Positions 30,990 to 35,181 of a stretch of DNA of 35,181 nucleotides are shown here, piece by piece. The DNA is from JBMNQI01 sp050944055. GTDB lineage: Bacteria > Bacillota > Clostridia > Oscillospirales > Oscillospiraceae. The translations under genes and the position numbers were made by a program. The first letter of the stretch is position 1, and each line of letters starts with the position of its first letter. The stretch lies in assembly GCA_050944055.1 (NCBI GenBank), contig JBMNQI010000018.1:1-35181 (forward strand), written 5' to 3'. A model generated the notes under the pieces. It ran no database searches and was not told where the DNA came from. It saw nothing but the letters and a program-made list of their open reading frames with translations.

Positions 30990-32111
30990 TTATTTGGATG
31001 CCAGGCTGCCTGTGGCTGCCGCGGTCAGGTATGCGTTTATGAATCCGTCCAGATCCCCGTCCATTACGGCTGTGATATTGCCGTTTTCGTAGTTTGTCCT
31101 ATGGTCCTTTACGAGAGTGTAGGGCATGAAGACATAGGAGCGTATCTGGCTGCCCCATTCTATCTTCATCTGCACGCCCTTAATGTCCTCAATGCGCTCT
31201 AAGTGTTCGCGCTCCTTAATTTCGGCCAGGCGCGCGCGCAGCATGCTTTTGCAGTTTTCGAGGTTCTGGAAGTGGCTGCGCTCGACCTGGCTCGATACCA
31301 CGATCCCTGTCGGCAAATGCGTCAGGCGCACGGCGCTGGAGGTCTTGTTTACCTTCTGGCCACCCGCTCCCGAGGAGCGGAACACATCCATCTTGATGTC
31401 CTCGTCCCGAAGCTCTATCTCGCTCGTATCGGTTATCTCAGGCATTACTTCGACAGCCGCGAAGGAGGTATGCCGCCTGCCGGAGGCGTCAAAAGGCGAA
31501 ACCCGGACCAGGCGGTGGACGCCGTGCTCGCTCTTGAGGTACCCGTAGGCGTTTTCGCCCTCGATCATTATGGACGCGGATTTAAGGCCGGCCTCCTCGC
31601 CGTCGAGATAGTCGAGTATCTTATACTTGTACCCGTGGCGCTCGGCCCACCTCGTGTACATGCGATATAGCATTTCGGCCCAGTCCTGGGCCTCCGTGCC
31701 GCCCGCCCCGGCGTGGAAGGTCAATATCGCGTTATTCGCGTCGTATTCTCCGGTAAACAGCGCGGAAATCCGCATTGTCTCTATGTCCTGCTCAAGCGAA
31801 TTAAACTCGTCGCGCACCTCGGGCAAAAGGCTTAAGTCCTCCTCCTCGTTTGCTATCTCGACAAGCGCCGTAAGGTCATCGTGCCGGCTTACGAGCTTTG
31901 TATATGATTCGCATTTGCTTTTCAGCTTTTTTATCCTCTGCAGCACCTTTTGCGAGTTTTCAAGATCGGTCCAGAAACCGTCGGCGGCCGACTCTTCCTC
32001 AAGCCTTTTAAGCTCGGCCTCGGCGCCGCTGATATCCAGCGACTTACCCAGATCCGCAAGCGCCGGCTTCATATTGACAAGCTGCAGCTTGTATTCGTCA
32101 AATTCTATCAC
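30990..32111 (-). CDS. prfB: Peptide chain release factor 2
   Basis: A 373-residue class I release factor that recognises UGA and UAA. The peptide-anticodon SPF is in RVSPFDASGRR, and the catalytic GGQ is in SGAGGQKVNKTSSAVRL. I place the start at GTG 32111, giving IEFDEYKLQL after the start, which fits RF2 N-termini; GGAG lies nine bases upstream and a promoter 24 bases upstream. The longer open frame to 32225 would begin before that promoter. The frame is continuous across the region where many bacteria carry the CTT-TGA programmed frameshift, so RF2 autoregulation by frameshifting is absent here. Confidence 0.95.
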   Translation of the reverse strand: MIEFDEYKLQLVNMKPALADLGKSLDISGAEAELKRLEEESAADGFWTDLENSQKVLQRIKKLKSKCESYTKLVSRHDDLTALVEIANEEEDLSLLPEVRDEFNSLEQDIETMRISALFTGEYDANNAILTFHAGAGGTEAQDWAEMLYRMYTRWAERHGYKYKILDYLDGEEAGLKSASIMIEGENAYGYLKSEHGVHRLVRVSPFDASGRRHTSFAAVEVMPEITDTSEIELRDEDIKMDVFRSSGAGGQKVNKTSSAVRLTHLPTGIVVSSQVERSHFQNLENCKSMLRARLAEIKEREHLERIEDIKGVQMKIEWGSQIRSYVFMPYTLVKDHRTNYENGNITAVMDGDLDGFINAYLTAAATGSLASK

Positions 32112-32134
32112 TGTCTCACGCTCCAGTCTGATGC

Positions 32135-32164
32135 AGTATAACATATTATAAAGTAAATTGTAAA
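32135..32164 (-). promoter_or_regulatory. Promoter of prfB
   Basis: Minus-strand -35 TTTACA (32159-32164), 18-base spacer and -10 TATACT (32135-32140). Transcription would begin close to 32128, about 17 bases before the GTG start, which supports that start choice. Confidence 0.6.
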
Positions 32165-32265
32165 GCGTCATGCGCCTGAATAATTGGCCATGCCTTCGGC
32201 CGGCGTTTTGTTTATTATCACCCATTGCGTGTAATTTGATTGGCTAATATTTTTGACGCCCTCGA

Positions 32266-32294
32266 TTGACTTTTTTTTAACAGCTAAATATAAT
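32266..32294 (+). promoter_or_regulatory. Promoter of serC-serA
   Basis: -35 TTGACT (32266-32271), 17-base spacer and -10 TATAAT (32289-32294), with transcription starting near 32301 and a leader of about 47 bases. No riboswitch or attenuator was seen in that short leader. Confidence 0.75.
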
Positions 32295-32347
32295 GTACTT
32301 TAACATAAAAATTCAGCCTATTTCAGAGAAAAGAGGGGAAAGCTCAC

Positions 32348-33436
32348 ATGAGCGAGCACAGAGTCTATAATTTTTCGGCCGGGCCTTCAATGCTCCCGCT
32401 GCCGGTGCTTGAGCGCGCGGCTGCGGAAATGACTGATTATAACGGTACGGGCATGTCCGTGATGGAGATGAGCCACAGAAGCAAGATATATCTTGAGATT
32501 TTTGATTCAACAATGGACCTTTTCCGCAAGCTAATGTGCGTTCCGGACAATTATAAGGTCCTCTTTCTCCAGGGGGGCGCGACAACGCAGTTTGCCATGG
32601 TGCCCATGAATCTCATGTACCGCTCCGGCAAGGCCGACTACGCCGTCACGGGCAGCTTTGCCGGGAAGGCGCGGGACGAGGCTCAAAAATACGGCAAGGT
32701 AAACATAGCGTTTGACACAAAGCCGGCAGGACACAACCGCATACCCTCTCAGGAGGAGCTTGTTCTGGATCCCGAAGCCTCGTACTTCTACTACTGCGCC
32801 AACAACACTATATACGGCACAGAATGGCAGTATGTGCCCGAAACGGGGGACGTGCCCGTAGTCTGCGACATGTCGTCCGATATACTGTCCAGAGTCGTCG
32901 ACGTTTCAAAATACGGCATAATTTTCGCGGGCGCCCAGAAAAACATGGCCGGAGCCGGGCTGACCGTCGTCATCATACGTGAGGACCTCGCGGGGCACGC
33001 CCTGCCCTATACGCCGGTCATGCTCGACTATGAAAAGATGATCAAGGGGGATTCGATGCACAACACTCCCCCGACATACAATATCTATATACTCGGCCTC
33101 GTGCTCAAATGGCTTGAGGAGCAGGGCGGCATAGCGGGCATGGAGAAGATTAAAAGCGCGAAGGCCAAGCTCCTCTATGACGTGCTTGATTCCTCCAAGC
33201 TGTACATACCGCACGCGCAGAAGGATTCCCGCTCGGATATGAACGTCACCTTCCGCACAGGAAGCGAGGAGCTCGATGACAAATTCGTCAAGGAGGCGGC
33301 GGCGCAGGGACTTGTAAACCTGAAAGGGCACCGCTCCACCGGAGGCATGCGCGCCTCAATATACAACGCTATGCCTATCGAAGGCGTCGAAAAGCTTGCG
33401 GCCTTTATGCGCGATTTTGAAGCAAGGCACATTTAA
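32348..33436 (+). CDS. serC: Phosphoserine aminotransferase
   Basis: A 362-residue PLP-dependent enzyme that converts 3-phosphohydroxypyruvate and glutamate to phosphoserine and 2-oxoglutarate. The family start VYNFSAGPSMLPLPVLE is clear, followed by FLQGGATTQFAMVPMNL, which binds the cofactor phosphate, and the PLP lysine in FAGAQKNMAGAG (about Lys198). The C-terminal HRSTGGMRASIYNAMP is also characteristic. Length is normal. GAGGGG precedes the ATG by about ten bases. It is followed after 13 bases by serA, so the two first serine-synthesis enzymes form one operon. Confidence 0.97.
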   Translation: MSEHRVYNFSAGPSMLPLPVLERAAAEMTDYNGTGMSVMEMSHRSKIYLEIFDSTMDLFRKLMCVPDNYKVLFLQGGATTQFAMVPMNLMYRSGKADYAVTGSFAGKARDEAQKYGKVNIAFDTKPAGHNRIPSQEELVLDPEASYFYYCANNTIYGTEWQYVPETGDVPVVCDMSSDILSRVVDVSKYGIIFAGAQKNMAGAGLTVVIIREDLAGHALPYTPVMLDYEKMIKGDSMHNTPPTYNIYILGLVLKWLEEQGGIAGMEKIKSAKAKLLYDVLDSSKLYIPHAQKDSRSDMNVTFRTGSEELDDKFVKEAAAQGLVNLKGHRSTGGMRASIYNAMPIEGVEKLAAFMRDFEARHI

Positions 33437-33449
33437 GGGGGTAATACTG

Positions 33450-34613
33450 ATGATGAATATACTGACGCTAAATAAGATTTCAGAGAAGGGCTTGGCCCGG
33501 CTCGATAAATCCGTCTTCACAGTATCCGACAAAGCGGAAAACCCCGACGGCATTCTGGTGCGCAGCGCGGATATGAAAAGCTACGTCTTCCCGGAGAACT
33601 TAAGGGCGATTGCCCGGGCGGGCGCGGGCACGAACAATATACCAGTCGACCGCTGCTCCGAAGCCGGAATCGTCGTCTTCAATACGCCCGGCGCCAACGC
33701 AAACGCAGTCAAGGAGCTTGCGATAGGCGCGCTCATACTGTCCTCGCGCGACATCTTCGGCGGCATTAAATGGGCTTCCGAATTAAAAGACGGCGAGCTT
33801 ACGGTTGAAAAGCAGGTCGAAAAGGGCAAATCGAGCTTCACAGGGCCGGAAATCGAGGGCAAAAACCTCGGAGTCATAGGCCTTGGGGCCGTCGGCGTGA
33901 AAGTCGCCAACGCCGCAGCCGACCTCGGAATGAACGTATACGGCTATGACCCGTATATCTCCGTGGATTCCGCCTGGAACATCAAGCGCAGCATCAAACA
34001 CGCAAACGACCTGCGCACGATTTATGAAAACTGCGATTATATAACCATACACGTCCCCTACACGCCTGAGACTAAGCACATGATAAACGCCGACGCCATC
34101 AGCCATATGCGCGAGGGCGTGCGGATTATAAACCTCGCCCGCGGAGAGCTTGTAAACGACGACGATATACTTGACGGCATAGACCGCGGCCGCGTCGCCT
34201 GTTATGTGACGGACTTCCCGAATTCAAAGCTTGTAGGAAAGCCCTGCGTACTGTGCATCCCCCACCTCGGCGCTTCCACAGGTGAGTCGGAAGAGAACTG
34301 CGCCGCAATGGCGGCTGACGAGCTGGCCGATTACCTGCTTAACGGCAACATCAAGAATTCCGTAAACATGCCTACTGTCGAGCTCGACCGCTCAGGAAAG
34401 GTAAGGCTCTGCATAATCCACCGCAACCTTCCGAATATCCTGTCGAGCATTTTGAGCGTCATATCCAGTCTGGGCCTCAATATCGAGAATCTGACGAACA
34501 AATCCCGCGGAGACTACGCATACTCCATCATAGACTTAAACGACAACGTCAGCGGCGAAGCGCTCGAGACCATAAACTCGCTTGAAAACATCCTCCGCGT
34601 CCGCGTATTATAA
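33450..34613 (+). CDS. serA: D-3-phosphoglycerate dehydrogenase
   Basis: A 387-residue NAD-dependent dehydrogenase catalysing the first step of serine synthesis, oxidation of 3-phosphoglycerate. The Rossmann motif is GVIGLGAVG, and the catalytic regions are INLARGELV (Arg) and IPHLGASTGESEENC (His). A C-terminal ACT domain of about 68 residues starts at VRLCIIHRNLPNILSSI and may bind serine for feedback control. The start is ATG 33450, with AAGGGGG eight bases before it; an adjacent ATG at 33453 would change the protein by one residue. An upstream in-frame ATG at 33396 lies inside serC and has no ribosome binding site. It is the short form of SerA, without the intervening domain of longer types. 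Confidence 0.95.
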   Translation: MMNILTLNKISEKGLARLDKSVFTVSDKAENPDGILVRSADMKSYVFPENLRAIARAGAGTNNIPVDRCSEAGIVVFNTPGANANAVKELAIGALILSSRDIFGGIKWASELKDGELTVEKQVEKGKSSFTGPEIEGKNLGVIGLGAVGVKVANAAADLGMNVYGYDPYISVDSAWNIKRSIKHANDLRTIYENCDYITIHVPYTPETKHMINADAISHMREGVRIINLARGELVNDDDILDGIDRGRVACYVTDFPNSKLVGKPCVLCIPHLGASTGESEENCAAMAADELADYLLNGNIKNSVNMPTVELDRSGKVRLCIIHRNLPNILSSILSVISSLGLNIENLTNKSRGDYAYSIIDLNDNVSGEALETINSLENILRVRVL

Positions 34614-34627
34614 GCCTTTTTCACGAG

Positions 34628-34656
34628 AGCGCGCCCCGAACTAAGGGCGCGCTTTT
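34628..34656 (+). terminator. Terminator of serC-serA
   Basis: GCGCGCCC (34629-34636) pairs with GGGCGCGC (34645-34652), followed by TTTT. It lies about 15 bases after the serA stop. Confidence 0.85.
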
Positions 34657-34798
34657 AGCTTGGGTTTAACGCGGCTGCCCCAGGGGAGAAAACGTTTCCA
34701 TCTAAGGAAACTTTTATATCCGTTTTACGTCTATTAGAAATTGGCTGAACATTTCCCGTCTGTTTCCGAAATGTATTTAAAAATATACTATTTCTGCA

Positions 34799-34826
34799 TT
34801 GTATTATCTGTATTAAATGTTATAAT
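34799..34826 (+). promoter_or_regulatory. Promoter of the membrane-fusion protein gene
   Basis: -35 TTGTAT (34799-34804), 16-base spacer and -10 TATAAT (34821-34826), about 33 bases before the ATG at 34859. Confidence 0.6.
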
Positions 34827-34858
34827 ACAGACAAAGAAAATCCGGGAGGAAGACCGTT

Positions 34859-35181
34859 ATGGATGAAAATCTGGCCACAATAGCAGCACCGGAAACGGTG
34901 CAGGCGGAGCCCGCACCCGCGCCGAAGCCTCAGAAAAAAAGGCGCCGCCGCAAAAAGACTGTCCGCCGCATCATAACCCTCGTCATCGCGCTTGCCGTCG
35001 TCGGGGGGATAGTTTTCGGTATGCTCAAGCTTTTCGCGGAGCCCGACGCCTCTACGACGGCGCTTACCGAGTTTACATACCGGGGCTCTATTCAGTCGAA
35101 GGTGGAGGGCTACGGCCTGACCACGCCTAAGGACAGCGCGGCGGTCGCCGCGGTTGTGTCCGGGCTTTGCGAGGCCGTATA
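34859..35181 (+). CDS. N-terminus of a membrane-fusion protein (HlyD/MacA-like), truncated by the window
   Basis: The first 107 codons of a gene continuing beyond the window. A 25-residue Ala/Pro-rich N-terminus is followed by a strongly basic stretch (KKRRRRKKTVRR), then one membrane segment (about 39-58), then an outer region beginning TEFTYRGSIQSKVEGYG. A short cytoplasmic tail, one helix and a strand of the form xRGxIxSxVxGxG are typical of Gram-positive membrane-fusion partners of ABC exporters (MacA-like). GGGAGG precedes the ATG by about nine bases. The partner ATPase and permease would be expected just downstream. The assignment is tentative because the helical hairpin and lipoyl domain are out of view. 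Confidence 0.65.
   Translation, partial: MDENLATIAAPETVQAEPAPAPKPQKKRRRRKKTVRRIITLVIALAVVGGIVFGMLKLFAEPDASTTALTEFTYRGSIQSKVEGYGLTTPKDSAAVAAVVSGLCEAV

Noticed and set aside
32112..32225. 38-codon N-terminal extension of prfB
   Set aside because: It starts upstream of the predicted promoter and does not fit RF2 N-termini; GTG 32111 fits both.
1..35181. CRISPR arrays, tRNA or rRNA genes, phage or integrative-element signatures
   Set aside because: No direct-repeat array, no tRNA-like cloverleaf, no integrase and no intact transposase was seen on either strand.

Overview
The window looks like chromosomal DNA from an anaerobic Gram-positive bacterium of the Clostridia (Bacillota). This is inferred from gene content rather than from a phylogenetic marker search. 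The supporting points are strong AGGAGG-type ribosome binding sites, sigma-A promoters of the TTGAAA-17-TATAAT kind, a BlaI/BlaR1-type pair, a lipoteichoic-acid-synthase-like enzyme, lipoprotein signal peptides, and a B12-dependent ribonucleotide reductase as the only RNR seen. No tRNA, rRNA, CRISPR array or intact insertion sequence was found, and most of the window is ordinary metabolic DNA.

Layout. 1-0.7 kb: the tail of an unidentified gene and a hypoxanthine-phosphoribosyltransferase-like gene, both +. 0.73-1.1 kb: non-coding DNA with a possible decayed transposase fragment. 1.16-8.96 kb (-): one molybdenum cofactor unit, read right to left as moeA-like, moeA, moaC, moaA, MOSC protein, mogA, modA, modB, modC. 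It starts from a good promoter at 8.95 kb. Two related structured leaders, which I read as Moco-family riboswitches, lie before the first gene and before modA. The first is followed by an intrinsic terminator placed just before a TTG start codon. 9.0-11.3 kb (-): a BlaI repressor and an M56 membrane protease with an unfamiliar sensor domain, behind a promoter carrying two TACA-NN-TGTA operators. 11.4-14.1 kb (-): metG-tatD. 14.2-15.0 kb (+): an esterase. 15.2-18.2 kb: a divergent pair of carboxylate transporters, an OFA-family MFS protein and an SLC13/DASS protein.

18.3-20.6 kb (-): nrdJ, with two NrdR-type boxes 41 bp apart over its promoter. 20.65-20.75 kb: a dense run of small hairpins of unknown function between nrdJ and the next operon. 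20.9-24.6 kb (+): 3-hydroxyacyl-CoA dehydrogenase, nitronate-monooxygenase-like protein and an LTA-synthase-like protein, closely packed. 24.7-30.6 kb (-): a complete dipeptide/oligopeptide ABC transporter, dppABCDF, with hairpins in three of its gaps and an apparent ATT start codon on dppB. 31.0-32.1 kb (-): prfB. 32.3-34.6 kb (+): serC-serA. 34.86 kb to the end (+): the start of a membrane-fusion (HlyD/MacA-like) protein.

How the genes fit together. The molybdenum region couples molybdate uptake (ModABC) to pterin synthesis (MoaA, MoaC), adenylylation (MogA) and Mo insertion (MoeA). It appears to be feedback-controlled at the RNA level. No molybdoenzyme is encoded in the window, so the consumer lies elsewhere. 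The points most worth a second look are the paired riboswitches, the ATT start of dppB, the catalytic-residue substitutions in the HPRT-like protein, the unknown ligand of the M56 sensor, and the hairpin cluster at 20.7 kb.
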